Notes under the pieces: generated by a model
Databases searched by the model: none
Told to the model about the DNA's origin: nothing
The model's input: the letters and a program-made list of their open reading frames with translations, nothing else
Shown: positions 24,540 through 56,211 of the stretch, one piece after another
Numbering within the stretch: position 1 is the stretch's first letter
How the letters are laid out: every line of letters starts with the position of its first letter
Made by a program: the position numbers and the translations under genes
NCBI GenBank assembly: GCA_034190875.2
Contig: CM067345.1
Location: 30,381,345 to 30,445,344 of the forward strand
DNA length: 64,000 nucleotides
DNA from: Urechis unicinctus
Lineage: Eukaryota; Annelida; Polychaeta; Xenopneusta; Urechidae
Direction of reading: 5' to 3'

Positions 24540-25045
24540 ATCGTCATGCACCAGAAATGTGCGCATAGTAATAGAATGATACTTGTGGGATTATTCATAA
24601 GTTGGGTGTGAGAGTTTAAACTTGTGAGATATTTCACAAGTATCTTTACATGGGTTTTATACTATGTTAAGGATAATTTTTTTTTCTTTATCTACAATCT
24701 ACGCGATATATGTGTGGCCTTTTCACAAATTTTTGCTGCCAAGAACAACCAAGCATTCAAGGGAATATCACAAAAAAAAACCAATATTTTCAACGCTCAA
24801 CATGTGTTCGTGTTCGTATATACTAATAAAATGATACTTGTGAGATTATTCATAAGTTGAATGTGTGAGTGTAAAACTTGTGAGATATTTAACACGAATC
24901 TTTATACGGGTTTTTTTATCTATGTTTAGGATCAATCTTTGGTACTTAAACCGCTTTTTAATTTCTAAAATTCACACGATATGTGTGTGGCCTTTTCACA
25001 AATATATGCTGCCAAGATCAACAAATCATTCGCGGGAATACTAGA
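24540..25045. repeat. ~260-bp satellite, second locus
   Basis: About two units match the 14120-17045 satellite: TTGTGAGATATTTCACAAG at about 24628, and TTGTGAGATATTTAACACG at about 24889. TTTTCACAAATATATGCTGCC and TAATAGAATGATACTTGTGG blocks also recur. The 7.5 kb between the two loci holds the LINE, so both may be remains of one larger array opened by insertions. Confidence 0.85.
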
Positions 25046-28820
<3,775 letters not shown>

Positions 28821-28822
28821 GC

Positions 28823-28829
28823 TATATTT
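28823..28829 (+). promoter_or_regulatory. TATA-like box of tyrosine hydroxylase (candidate)
   Basis: TATATTT lies about 120 bp before the start codon. With usual spacing, transcription would start near 28850-28860, giving a 5' UTR of about 90 nt. No upstream AUG stands out. This is inference from position only. Confidence 0.3.
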
Positions 28830-28945
28830 GGTAACATTTCGCAGTGAACAATTCTGCTGGTTCCAGAGAAGAAATACTTGGATAAAGTAAGTTTTGAATT
28901 AGCATTCTGAAGATAGGACATTTAGTTACGCAACAGTGAATTGGC

Positions 28946-45287
<16,342 letters not shown>

Positions 45288-45409
45288 AGCATCTGCTGTT
45301 ATAGCGACACGGTTGTGAAAGCACCTGTTGGCAACTGAGTTATGAGTTGTACAGGTAGAATGAAAACGCTGCGTTGCCATGGTGATGTTGTTTTCACAAC
45401 GTGAAGCAG

Positions 45410-45415
45410 AATAAA
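45410..45415 (+). terminator. TH: tyrosine hydroxylase poly(A) signal
   Basis: AATAAA lies 123 bp after the stop codon, giving a short 3' UTR. The sequence after it is AT-rich. Confidence 0.65.
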
Positions 45416-45419
45416 ATAT

Positions 45420-46290
45420 TCTGACTATAACCAGATTTATTTATAGGAATTTAAATTAAGTGGTAGAAATGTAGTTCTGTGACTTCGTAAGTGTTAATCA
45501 GCAAACATCTGTCAACTGAGCAAGGTGATCTTTCGGCATAAGATTCGCGTCAATTTCAGAATATATTAATCGTACTGAGATATGAAGATTTCACGTTAAC
45601 TGCTGTTACATGTTTCCCTATAACCATTTAACGGTGCACTAGCAGGGCTCTATGTGAAATCTTAATTATTGTTCAAATGATGTCCCTTGTATGTAGGAGT
45701 AGAACTAGACATGCATATATTTGTCGGTTTCTATACTTACAACCGATCGCCGTAGTCAGCATCGTCATAGAAGGTAACATGCTTAGCGGAGAAGAGCTTC
45801 AGTGTCAGTTTCCTGGTATATATCGTGAAATAAAATAGCATTGTGTAATGCCTCTCTGGTTGATACATTCCGCCGATATGGCCAGTAATCCGTGATGTTG
45901 GATTAGCATTACAGAGTTCACCAATCAGTTCGTACTTTATCCGTCAAGAGCCACTTCGCCGACATCGGTTGTTACCCATTTCCTTTCGCTGCTTGCGTTT
46001 TCTTCAAGTCACCTGAGTGGCGCTGAATTGACGCATAGTTATCAGTACCGCTTCTGTGACTTCGCAGAACCTTAAACTTAACACCAGACATGTTTTATAT
46101 AAGAACCCACTCGGGCAACCAATTCCTAGATGATATTTTCCAGTGATGTGTAATTGTCTGGTGGAAATGAAAACAATATTTCATTCGTTAATTGTGAACT
46201 GTGGGTGCAGGTAGGTTTCACTTTCGGTATCTACACTTGGGTATAATGTAGAATTTGTGTTAGCCTAGTCGTTGTTTAAACCGCAGTGAT
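45420..46290. other. intergenic, nothing recognised
   Basis: AT-rich spacer downstream of tyrosine hydroxylase, without a recognisable gene or repeat. Confidence 0.4.
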
Positions 46291-46299
46291 CTTACAAGG

Positions 46300-46492
46300 T
46301 AGCACGTGTATATATTGCAAGTAACACATATAATTGTTACAATAACACCTGTAATTGTTACAAGTTACACCTGTATTCGTTACAAGTAACACCTGTAATT
46401 GTTACTACTAACACCTGTAAATGTTACCAGTGACACATGTAGATGTTAGAAGTAATACCTGTATATATTGCAATCAACACTTGTATATGAGG
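46300..46492. repeat. ~21-bp tandem repeat, GTTACAAGTAACACCTGTA
   Basis: About eight diverged copies of GTTACAAGTAACACCTGTAA. Each copy has a small palindrome GTTAC-AA-GTAAC. No coding potential. The following DNA to 47200 is AT-rich and unremarkable. Confidence 0.75.
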
Positions 46493-47224
46493 TTCACACC
46501 AAGTAGAATTCTCCAATAGAGGAGGATTAATCATTGCTACTCATAACGAAGCAAACAATAGCTTGTTTTGTAGAATATGACATGCGAAGTGTAAAGGAAG
46601 TAAGCAGAGAAGAATATTTACATCTGTAAGTAAATTAGCTTCATTGTTGTTGTTATTGACTATGAAAAGTTATATTTACTCAGTTGAACTCACTTGAAAT
46701 CAAATTAATGTTTACCGGAATCATGCGGCACATTGCGAAAAACAAGTATGTTTTGTGCGTTAGATAAAAAATGAATGATATCTATAAATCCAAGTTGTAT
46801 GTTTCAAAATCTTGTTATGATGACTTGTGGATCTTTGTCTTTGATAAGATCGTTTTTCTGCACCGAACAAACGCATGATACCGACAATAAATGTGATTAG
46901 AGTTTGTAGGTGTTTTTAGCATGTATCACTTGATGTGCAGATGGGGTGAATACATTTGGGCAATAAAAAAGCGTTGGATAAAGTCCCCAATTAACGCTTA
47001 ACTAGCAAACATATGGCTCACGGCATCTATGGTAAGGTAATAGTAAGGATAAAAGATTAACTAGTCAAAAGATTTTCAGCCATTCACTTAATTCTTTTAA
47101 AACAAACTCATTGTGTATTTTAAGGACAAAGGTATTAAGCTATGTTTTCACCCGACGATATTATCACACTGTACAGATATTGTAGTCAATTATAATTCAT
47201 AACTAGATGAGAGCTCAGCAAATA

Positions 47225-48962
47225 GAGAGTGTAGATATATCTTGGCTAGTCTCTCATGTAGTTATCTATTGGCTGGACTCTTATGTAGTTATATATTGGC
47301 TGGGTTCTTGTGTAGTTATCTATTGGCTGGGCTCTTATGTAGTTATCTATTGGCTGGACTCTTATGTAGTTATATATTGGCTGGGTTCTTGTGTAGTTAT
47401 CTATTGGCTGGGCTCTTATGTAGTTATATATTGGCTGGGCTCTTGTGTAGTTATCTATTGGCTGGACTCTTATGTAGTTATCTATTAGCTGGGCTCTTGT
47501 GTAGATATATATTTGCTGGGCTCTTATGAAGCTATCCATTGGCTGTACTCTTGTGTAGCGATCTATTGGCTGGGTTCTTATGTAGTTATTTATTGGCTGG
47601 GCTCTTGTATAGCTATCTATTGTTTGGGCTCTTATGTAGTTATCTATTGGCTGGGCTCTTGTGAAGATATATATTGGCTGAGCTCCTGTGTAGCTATCTG
47701 TTGGTTGGGCTCTTATGTAGTTATCCATTGGCTGGGCTTTTGTGTAGCTATCTATTGGCTGGGTTCTTATGTAGTTATTTATTGGCTGGGCTCTTACGTA
47801 GCTATCCATTGGCTGGGCTCTTATGTAGTTATCCATTGGCTGGGTTCTTATATAGTTATCTATTGGCTGGGCTCTTATGTAGTTATCTATTGGTTGGGCT
47901 CTTGTGAAGATATATATTGGTTGTGCTCTTATGTAATTATCTATTGGCTGGGGTCTTGTGTAGATATCTATTGGATGGGGTCTTATGTTGCTATCTATAT
48001 GCTGGGCTCTTATGTAGTTATCCATTGGCCGGGCTCTTATGTAGATATCTATTGATTGGGCTCTTGTGTAGTTATCTATTGGCTGGGCTCTTATGTAGCT
48101 ATCTATTGGCTGGGCTCTTATGTAGCTATCTATTGGTTGGTCTCTTATGTAGCTATCTATTGGCTGGGCTCTTGTGTAGATATCTATTGGCTGGGCTCTT
48201 ATGTAGCTATCTATTGGCTCGGCTCTTATGTAGCTATCTATTGGTTGGGCTCTTGTGTATCTATGGGCTCTTATGTAGTTATTGGTTGGGCTCTTATGTA
48301 GCTATCTATTGGGCTCTTGGTGTAGTGTGTAGTTATCTATTGGCTGGGCTCTTGTGTAGCTATCTATTGGCTGGGCTCTTATGTAGTTATCTATTGGCTG
48401 GGCTCTTATGTAGTTATCTATTGGCTGGGCTCTTGTGTAGTTATCTATTGGTTGGGCTCTTATGTAGTTATCTATTGGTTGGGCTCTTTGTAGTATCTAT
48501 CCATTCTCTGGGCTCTTGTGTAGTTATCTATTGGCTCTTGTGGGCTCTATTGGCTGGGCTCTGTATTGGTTGGGCTCTTGTGTTATCTATTGGTTGGGCT
48601 CTTATGTAGCTATCTATTGGTTGGGCTCTTGTGTAGTTATCTATTGGCTGGGCTCTTGTGTAGTTATCTATTGGCTGGGCTCTTGGGCTCTTGGTTGTGT
48701 AGTTATATATTGGCTGGGTTCTTGTGTAGTTATCTGTTGGTTGGGCTCTTGTGTAGATATATTGGCTGGGCTCTTATGTAGTTATCTATTGGTTGGGCTC
48801 TTGTGTAGCTATCTATTGGCTGGGCTCTTATGTAGTTATCTATTGGTTGGGCTCTTGTGTAGCTATCTATTGGCTGGGCTCTTATGTAGTTATCTATTGG
48901 TTGGGCTCTTGTGTAGCTATCTATTGGCTGGGCTCTGGTGTAGATATCTCTTGGCTGGGCTC
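47225..48962. repeat. 27-bp minisatellite, ~62 units
   Basis: Units are of the form TATTGGCTGGGCTCTTATGT plus AGTTATC. Frequent variants are CTTGTGT, GGTT for GGCT, and AGCTATC or AGATATC. Occasional shortened units lie around 48250-48700. Because 27 is a multiple of three, long frames stay open on both strands, each reading a nine-residue repeat (for example YWLGSYVVI). The codons show no protein-like constraint and all three frames are open, so these are not genes. It is the largest tandem array in the window. Confidence 0.96.
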
Positions 48963-49074
48963 AAATGGAACAAACATCCTTTCTCCTCTGGATACTCATC
49001 ACTCTAAGTTTTAGGGTACCATCTTGGTAAATCTTTGTAAATGTATGACAGGGGTTGAAGGTCAAACACTGAGC

Positions 49075-49215
49075 GGGGTTGCATGTGAGCAAGCCTACAT
49101 ATCGTGCAGGGTAACATGTGAGCGAGCTTACATATCGTGCAGGGTAACATGTGAGCGAGCCTATATATATCGTGCAGGGTAACATGTGAGCGAGTAAACG
49201 TACGGTGCAAGGTAG
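49075..49215. repeat. ~33-bp tandem repeat, GGGTAACATGTGAGCGAG
   Basis: Four to five copies of GTGCAGGGTAACATGTGAGC plus GAGCCTACATATC, one of them with a short TA expansion. No coding function. Confidence 0.85.
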
Positions 49216-50360
49216 CATGAAGACAGCACTACCGAAGTAACGTAAAATAAGCATTATGATGAGACGACAGAAAACGGCAACAAGTAGGTATAGAAAAACA
49301 ATTAAATAAGAAACTTATGCAACAAACGACTCTGATATAGAATACCGGTAATAGGATCTGAGACAGTCTCTTCCGCTGATGTACAGAACTTATGATGCTC
49401 GCACGTGACCCTAAAACATCATAGGAAAACAAACTCGACTTACAAAGTCGAAAACAACATCTTGATGTTCTTTTCATAACGTATTAGAAATGGGGGAAAA
49501 TGCGATCATAACGTGGGAAACGCCACTCATGGAAAATAGCCTTATCATAACGTTGCGCACTTGCATTCCGCAACAAGAACTGCCATATAAACACTGTATT
49601 CTCTGGTATGCTACTAATCTTCATCCCTCGACTCTGGGGGTTCGCTTCTCTCCACCGCCTCAGACTCTGCGTGCAATAAATGTCGCCAAGTGCTCCAACC
49701 GAAATAAAACAATGCTTCCCCTGTCTTGCCTCAAGAGGTCATGAATCACTCGCTTGTGATCGGTGACATATATTGTAGGCTGGTGAAATTGTCAATGATT
49801 TGCTTTGTAACCTGATGAAAACCTGATGGGGGATACATCGTAACGAGCTGGAGCTGGATGGAGTCTCGTTTTGGTGTTATGAGCAACTCGGGTGGGGAGG
49901 GGGAGGTATGGTGTGGGGTTAATTATTGGTGTCATCATCAAGCTCGTAACTCTGCGGCGATGCATTCATCGAACCTGTCAATTTACACCGGTGTTGTGAA
50001 CAAGCTGGCGCCCGTACTAAGGCGTTCATCTATGACCTAGTTTGTCAAACTGGGCGTATTTTGGCATTCCTACAGCTGGATGAATAGTCTATTTGCATTT
50101 AACACGCGTAGTCGGTTCACTGGTCGACGCCATGTACCTTTCCTCGCGTCCCCGTGTATTGCGACCAGCCTCACCCCGGCCCCCTACCTCCCACTCTATC
50201 CCTTCCACCTTTCCTCTCATCCTTTTCTTCACCTTCCCGCCCCTCCCCGCCTCAGCTTCTACCCCCCTGACCTCCTGTTTCAGTCCAGAAACTAGTCAAG
50301 GCCTACAAAACCAGAAGCGTCACATTCGATGTCAAATCTTATCAACGTTTGCATTCCTTG
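49216..50360. other. intergenic, nothing recognised
   Basis: Mixed DNA. A CT-rich stretch lies at 50150-50290. No gene or tandem array identified. Confidence 0.4.
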
Positions 50361-50368
50361 GTATATCA

Positions 50369-50374
50369 TTTATT
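50369..50374 (-). terminator. poly(A) signal of PLAC8-like gene 1
   Basis: AATAAA on the minus strand, 77 nt downstream of the stop codon of the gene at 50452-50808. Confidence 0.6.
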
Positions 50375-50451
50375 TGGAAATGAAAAACGAAAATATGCTA
50401 TTTGTATTTACAAAGGTATTCTATACACATTAGTATGTAGTCGCCTATGGA

Positions 50452-50808
50452 TTATTCTCGGGCCATTTTGTCCTGTTCAGTTCCAATGAAAGCTATTTTT
50501 TCCGGCATCCCCCAGCCTCCCTCGCGCGCTTCCTGTACCAGGGCACAGCACGGCAGACAACAGTGGACAAGGACGTCTGTCATCATGGTACCCTTGATGT
50601 TCCTGGAGGTCCGAAAACGGTAGCGGTTCAGAGGCCCCAGTCCTAACGTCCACGCGAGCCCGTGAAGGAGGCAATCTTCGCCGTTAGCTTCTGCTGTCTT
50701 GCCGTAAGCGTACATGGGGCAACAGAAGACGAATACGGAGAGCTTGAAGTCACCGAAGCATCCGAACAGTGAGAATTTCCAGTCGGCAGCGCCTGTTTCT
50801 CCAGACAT
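50452..50808 (-). CDS. PLAC8/cornifelin-like cysteine-rich protein 1
   Basis: 118 aa from the ATG at 50808 (MSGETGAADWKFSLFGCFGD). The frame is open 16 codons further upstream, but a TTTGTTTCAG acceptor at about 50843 suggests that part is 5' UTR. The PLAC8 domain covers most of the chain: LFGCFGD, then CCPMYAYGKTAEANG, CLLHGLAW, RNIKG and CCLPCCALVQEARE. These Cys-rich clusters are typical of the PLAC8/cornifelin and plant FWL/PCR family, small membrane-associated proteins whose biochemical role is not settled. All coding sequence is in one exon. The paralogue at 58592-58978 has the same layout on the other strand. Confidence 0.85.
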   Translation of the reverse strand: MSGETGAADWKFSLFGCFGDFKLSVFVFCCPMYAYGKTAEANGEDCLLHGLAWTLGLGPLNRYRFRTSRNIKGTMMTDVLVHCCLPCCALVQEAREGGWGMPEKIAFIGTEQDKMARE

Positions 50809-50842
50809 GGTGAACGATGATGTCACTGTAACGGGCCGTGAA

Positions 50843-52120
50843 CTGAAACAAACCAACCCAAATGATTATTAACACCTGACAAATCAACAACACGTACATA
50901 CAGCGACATGTGACTTATTAGACTATGACCCAGGTCACGAGAGGTTACGATCCCATTGAGTCCTTAACAACGACACTATTGCAGCAGTCACAATTGAAAT
51001 GTAGAGCTGGTAGCGTCCAGCTCTTACACGACATGTAGAGCTGATGCCATACAAATGTATGATCATGTGCCGTACATAGAGATAACACCCAAATATCGAC
51101 AAAAGTACATAAGAAAGGCAATGGTTTCAGGAATGTATATCTTTAAAAGAGATGGATAAATAGATGCCGTAAATGGATAAAAGAGCTGGTCAATACTCCG
51201 GTGACTGTAAGTTACCACACAGAGTGACACCTACTAAGTAAAACAAACTCGGAATATGGAGGAAGTCGCCTGTTGAGTTATATTGATAAACTTACCTTTG
51301 GAAGAAGTTACAGCGAGTTTCGAGTCGAACGACCTGAGCTGTACTGCCCTGTGACCGGGGACCAGTTCTTTCCAAGGAATGCTCTGTGCATCGGAGTGTG
51401 TCGAGGAACTGTTACGGGACGAGGCGGGGTCAGTCAAAGAAAGATCGATCCTTCGTAGAGCTTTAACGCAGAACCTGGTCAAATAGAGACACCCAAACTG
51501 CAAGAGGCTCCCGAGGGGGGCCCAAGCACCCACCGCACCAAACATACTTCATCGATGATTAATTTGCCGTCAGGGAATGCGTGTAACCCGCCCTGATTGT
51601 CTTATTGGTCAGGATCGCGTTGGAGGTTGGTCGAGGAAGAATAGGAAAGCGAGCTAGCACTAAACCGGTACCATTCTGGGGCATGCCGAACGGACCTTTA
51701 ACCTTTTGACATGACCTACTTCGATGTGAACCTTTATTAGAACGTTGGGTTAGGATATGAACTGACATAGAAGTTGTTGGACGGCGACGCTGTATCGGTT
51801 ATCTCGAAGCATCACACGTCATTCCTTTGATTTCAATATGCCAAACCTTAACGAACTAGTCAATGCTTATTTATCCAGGGCTGTCAGCCGGTAAGGCGGA
51901 CCATTCAGACCATACCCACCTCACTCGCCCCCACACCCCCAACCTGCCGCCCCAGGTGACATTCATTGCTTCGTGACACAGCGGAGTACACATTCAATCG
52001 GTTCCATGTTAATATAGAACAGCGAATAACAAGGGACGAAGCCTTGCTCATTTGGATCGGTTGCGTTAACCACATTCTACAGTGTACCTCATTAGCATCA
52101 TTAGGGGTTCTCCAACCCCA
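50843..52120. other. upstream region of PLAC8-like gene 1, nothing firm
   Basis: It should contain a non-coding first exon for the minus-strand gene, since an acceptor is visible just before the start codon. I cannot place its donor with confidence. No other gene is recognised. Confidence 0.35.
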
Positions 52121-52126
52121 CCCCAG

Positions 52127-52915
52127 CGGCCAGTCTCCGCCCCTCCACAGCCTTTCACTGCCCATCTAAGGCCTTTCACTGCCCATCTAAGGCCTTTCAC
52201 TGCCCCTCCACAGCCTTTCACTGCCCCTCCACAGCCTATCACTGCCCATCTAAGGCCTTTCACTGCCCATCTAAGGCCTTTCACTGCCCCTCCACAGCCT
52301 TTCACTGCCCCTCCACAGCCTTTCAGGCCTTTCACTGCCCATCTAAGGCCTTTCACTGCCCCCTCCACTAAGGCCTTTCACTGCCCCTCCACAGCCTATC
52401 ACTGCCCATCTAAGGCCTTTCACTGCCCATCTAAGGCCTTTCACTGCCCATCTAAGGCCTTTCACTGCCCCTCCACAGCCTTTCACTGCCCCTCCACAGC
52501 CTTTAACTGCCCATCTAAGGCCTTTCACTGCCCATCTAAGGCCTTTCACTGCCCCTCCACAGCCTTTCACTGCCCCTCCACAGACTTTCACTGCCCAACT
52601 AAGGCCTTTCACTGCCCATCTAAGGCCTTTCACTGCCCATCTAAGGCCTTTCACTGCCCCCCCTCCACAGCCTTTCACTGCCCCTCCACAGCCTTTCACT
52701 GCCCAACTAAGGCCTTTCACTGCCCATCTAAGGCCTTTCACTGCCCATCTAAGGCCTTTCACTGCCCATCTAAGGCCTTTCACTGCCCCTCCACAGCCTT
52801 TCACCGCCCCTCCACAGCCTTTCACTGCCCATCTAAGGCCTTTCACTGCCCATATAAGGCGTTTCACTGCCTATATAAGGCGTTTCACTGCCCCTTCACT
52901 GCCCCTTCATGACAT
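52127..52915. repeat. 21-bp minisatellite, first block
   Basis: About 37 units of two interchanging types: TTTCACTGCCCATCTAAGGC and TTTCACTGCCCCTCCACAGC, each plus one C. The types occur in runs of one to four. The unit length keeps frames open on both strands; none is a gene. The next block of the same family starts after the dispersed element at about 53570. Confidence 0.95.
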
Positions 52916-52934
52916 TTCCCTGACCCTCCCTCAC

Positions 52935-53565
52935 TTAAGTGTGTAGAGGTAGTAAACATGTGCTGCGCGACGGCGTTTTTTCGGCCTGTCGAATTGTACG
53001 GCGAGTTTTATTGGGCCTCATGCTTGTACGACGGGGTATAATTTTCATGCTGCAATCTGTATGATGGTTTTTTGGGGGGCTTCGTTTTGTACAGCGGGAT
53101 ATGTTTTCTCTTCCCATCTCGAGATTTTCTGCCGGGATTTCCCACCGATCGTTGACAATGCAAATGCAATGAATGGTCCCTGTGTGGCGCCCCGAGAATC
53201 ACACGCTCAGCCCACAGGGATTTGCATTGGCCGGCTAACCGATATCTTCTATGTATATAAACTATTTATGGTTTATGTTTACATAGAAGAGAGCGGCAGG
53301 CCGGCAAATACAAATCCCTGTGTCTCGACCATGTGAGAGCGCTAAGTTGTTACTGTATGTAATCAGAAATCTGCTCATAACATGTTGAGATTTATCCGCA
53401 ACTTTTATCCTGCCTACGAAGTACGACGGATTATTCGTTATACATATGCATAAAACCTTGTGCGACGGGGTATGCTTTTTGCCATTTTCAACTTGTACAA
53501 CGGGTACGGGTTTTCGAGGTCCCGCGGCCAACCTATCCGATTTAAGGTCAAGTGCCGGGCCCTCC
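52935..53565 (+). mobile_element. GC-rich dispersed element with ~30-bp subrepeats, copy 2
   Basis: It starts CTTAAGTGTGTAGAGGTAGT and runs through GACGGGGTATA-type subrepeats to about 53110. It resumes at about 53405 and ends GGGTACGGGTTTTCGAGG and TCCCGCGGCC. The order matches copy 1 at 11978-12240. The interruption (about 53110-53405) contains a long hairpin. It sits inside the 21-bp minisatellite, splitting it into two blocks. Confidence 0.65.
53213..53332. repeat. 120-bp imperfect hairpin
   Basis: CACAGGGATTTGCATTGGCC at the left pairs with the complement of GGCAAATACAAATCCCTGTG at the right. The pairing extends inward through CTTCTATGTA and TACATAGAAG to an inner stem ATAAAC-GTTTAT. 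Arms are about 45 bp with a few mismatches. It could be a foldback MITE inserted into the dispersed element. The shape also resembles a small-RNA precursor, which is only inference. Confidence 0.7.
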
Positions 53566-54355
53566 ATGGGTCTTTCCCTGACCCTCCACAGCCTTTCACT
53601 GCCCCTCCATGACCTTTCACTTCCCCTCCATGACCTTTCACTGCCCCTCCACAGCCTTTCACTGCCCTCCTGCTCCCCTCCATGACCTTTCACTGACCTT
53701 TCACTGTTCCCCTCCACAGCCTTTTTCACTGCCCCTGCACAGCCTTTCACTCCATTACCCCCTCCATCCACCTTTCACTGCCCTCCATGACCTTTCACTG
53801 CCCCTCCACAGCCTTTCACTGCCCCTCCATGACCTTTCACTGCCCCTCCATGACCTTTCACTGCCCCTCCACAGCCTTTCACTGCCCCTCACAGTCCTTT
53901 CACTGCGCCTCCTCCATGGCCTTTCACTGCCCCTCCACAGCCTTTCACTGCCCCTCCATGACTTTCCTGCCCCCACAGCCTTTCACTGCCCCCTGACCCT
54001 CCATGCCCCTCCATGACCTTTCCTGACCTTACACTGCCCTGCACATTTCACTGCCTTTCACTGCCCCTCCATGACCTTTCACTGCCCCTCCACAGCCTTT
54101 CCCTGACCCTCCACAGCCTTTCCCTGACCCTCCCTGGCCTTTCCCTGACCTGCCCCTCCAGACCTTTCACTGCCCCTCCACAGCCTTTCCCTGACCCTCC
54201 CTGGCCTTTCCCTGACCCTTCCACAGCCTTTCCCTGACCCTCCATGGCCTTTCCCTGACCCTCCACAGCCTTTCCCTGACCCTCCATGGCCTTTCTCTGA
54301 CCCTCCATGGCCTTTCCCTGACCCTCCATGGTCTTTCCCTGGTGCTCCCTGGCCG
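53566..54355. repeat. 21-bp minisatellite, second block
   Basis: About 36 units related to the first block but with CATGACC and CACAGCC subtypes (TTTCACTGCCCCTCCATGAC type). The 3' half shifts to a variant, TTTCCCTGACCCTCCATGGC. Several units are shortened. Frames open by unit length are not genes. Confidence 0.93.
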
Positions 54356-54514
54356 TTCTTTGTCCTCCACGTCTAGCATGACGGGGCTGGGTCGGATGCG
54401 TAATAATTGCACAGCGTTTTAGTTACTGCTACACTGGTAGCGTCTTGGAACAGCCTGTCCGTCAATGTCTCAGTCTCGCTGGCAATGTCTTAGTCTGGCT
54501 ATGAAGGTATCAGT

Positions 54515-54718
54515 CTGACCTATTCCAGATGCCAGCTGATGACCTATTCCAGATGCCAGCTGATGACCAACTCCAGATGCCAGCTGATGACCTATTCCAG
54601 ATGCCAGCTGATGACATATTCCAGATGCCAGCTGATGCCCAACTCCAGATGCCAGCTGATGACCAACTCCAGATGCCAGCTGATGACCAACTCCAGATGC
54701 CAGCTGATGACCTTTACA
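54515..54718. repeat. 24-bp minisatellite with CAGCTG in each unit
   Basis: Eight units of GATGCCAGCTGATGACCTAT plus TCCA, alternating with CCAACTCCA forms. Each has a CAGCTG E-box-like palindrome. No coding function. Confidence 0.93.
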
Positions 54719-54719
54719 T

Positions 54720-55265
54720 GCGTGCACACAGCCATATATCGCAAATACTAAAACGCCGGCATTGATAGTTCAATTTGTAATACTAACTTGTTAAATAACA
54801 TACTGGTCGCATGCATCAATGTACAATTCGTTGGCATAAGACACGTATCTATAGATAGCCAATAAGAGTAGATTTATTCTATAATCATGATATGCGTGTA
54901 TAATGTTGTTCTTATCCGAGATATGATTGTTTGCATTTCAGCCCACAGTTAAACAAACGCTGACTTGTCCCGTGTTCTCCTTACGTCCGTATCGCTGATA
55001 CATAACCTCATCTCTAACATTATTGTTGGCGCCATGTGTACATTATATGAAATCGCGTACTTGCATCAGAATTTTTATTGGCCTTTTAAACCGCACATTA
55101 TATGGCAAAACGCCCGTACTGCATTACAGTTGGACACCATAACAACACCATGTTTGATCTGGTCAAATATAATTGACGAGTTTGATACGGGACAATTTGG
55201 CTTTGGATAATCGTTACGTGGTTGAGGGTGAAGGTCGGAGCCATATGGAACCATACAGAACCTAA
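54720..55265. other. intergenic, nothing recognised
   Basis: AT-rich spacer. An 81-codon frame at 54965-55210 has no family signature. Confidence 0.4.
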
Positions 55266-55269
55266 AACC

Positions 55270-55440
55270 TCACACCCAGAACTTCACATAGCCCAGTTCC
55301 TCACGAGAACCCAGTTCCTCACAAAACCCAGCACCTCATGAGAACCCAGTATCTCATGGAACCCAGTACCCCATAAGAACCCAGTACCTCACGAGAACCC
55401 ATTATCTCACAGAACACAGAACCTCGCATGATCCAGTAAA
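55270..55440. repeat. ~20-bp tandem repeat, AACCCAGTACCTCACGAG
   Basis: About nine diverged copies of GAACCCAGTWCCTCACGAGA. No coding potential. Confidence 0.8.
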
Positions 55441-55630
55441 TCCGGTCACATAACCCACAGCCATAAACACGTCATTAACATCCGTCATCCATACCTGCAT
55501 ACGCGAGAACTGCAATAAATGGTAGCCTGGAACGCGCATTCCGCTATCATACAAAGACCATAAATGCTAACAACAGGCTAATATGTGCTTAAATCAACTA
55601 CACTCATAAATTGGTTTGACTAACTTATTT

Positions 55631-55633
<3 letters not shown>

Positions 55634-55690
<57 letters not shown>

Positions 55691-56165
55691 GACAGACAGA
55701 TAGACAGACAGATAGAGAGCGAGCGAGAGAGCGATAGAGAGCGAGAGAGAAAGAGGGAGTGAGCGAGAGAGAAAGAGGGATTGAGCGAGAGAGAGTGAGA
55801 GAGAGCGATGGTGAGAGAGAGAGAGAGAGAGAAAGAGACAGACGGATAGACAGACAGATAGAGAGCGAGCGAGCGAGAGGGATATAGAGAGCGAGGATAG
55901 AAAGCGAGTGAGAGAGAGAGAGCAAGAGAGATAGAGAGCGAGAGTGAGAGAAAGAGAGAGCGAGAGAGAGAAAGTGGGAGTGAGCGAGAGAGAGAGAGAG
56001 AGAGAGAGAGAGCGATGGCGAGAGAGAGTGAAAGAGAAAGTGAAAGTGAGAGAGTGAGAGAGAGAGAGTGAGAGCGAAGGCGAGAGAGAGAGAGAGTGAG
56101 AGAGATAGTGAAAATGAGAGAGAGAGCGAGAGCGCGAGAGAGGGATGAGAGAGTGAGAGAGAGAG
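55634..56165. repeat. long GA-rich purine tract
   Basis: Pure (GA)n to about 55685, then 480 bp of degenerate GAGA, GAGC, GACA and GATA repeats. A 110-bp block with GACAGACAGATAGACAGACA followed by GAGAGCGAGCGAG occurs near 55690 and again near 55840, showing segmental duplication inside the tract. The long Ser-Leu frames on the minus strand are artefacts. Confidence 0.95.
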
Positions 56166-56211
56166 TACGGCAGTATTGATTTGAGTAAAACTGTATTGCC
56201 ATTGTGGTGAT

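Noticed and set aside
47225-48962. Long open frames on both strands resembling multi-pass membrane proteins
   Set aside because: All are translations of a 27-bp tandem unit; several frames are open at once and there is no start context, splice signal or non-repetitive domain.
52127-54355. Frames up to 276 codons with Cys/Pro or Gly/Trp repeats, superficially like a repetitive secreted protein
   Set aside because: Direct result of a 21-bp minisatellite; opposite strands are equally open.
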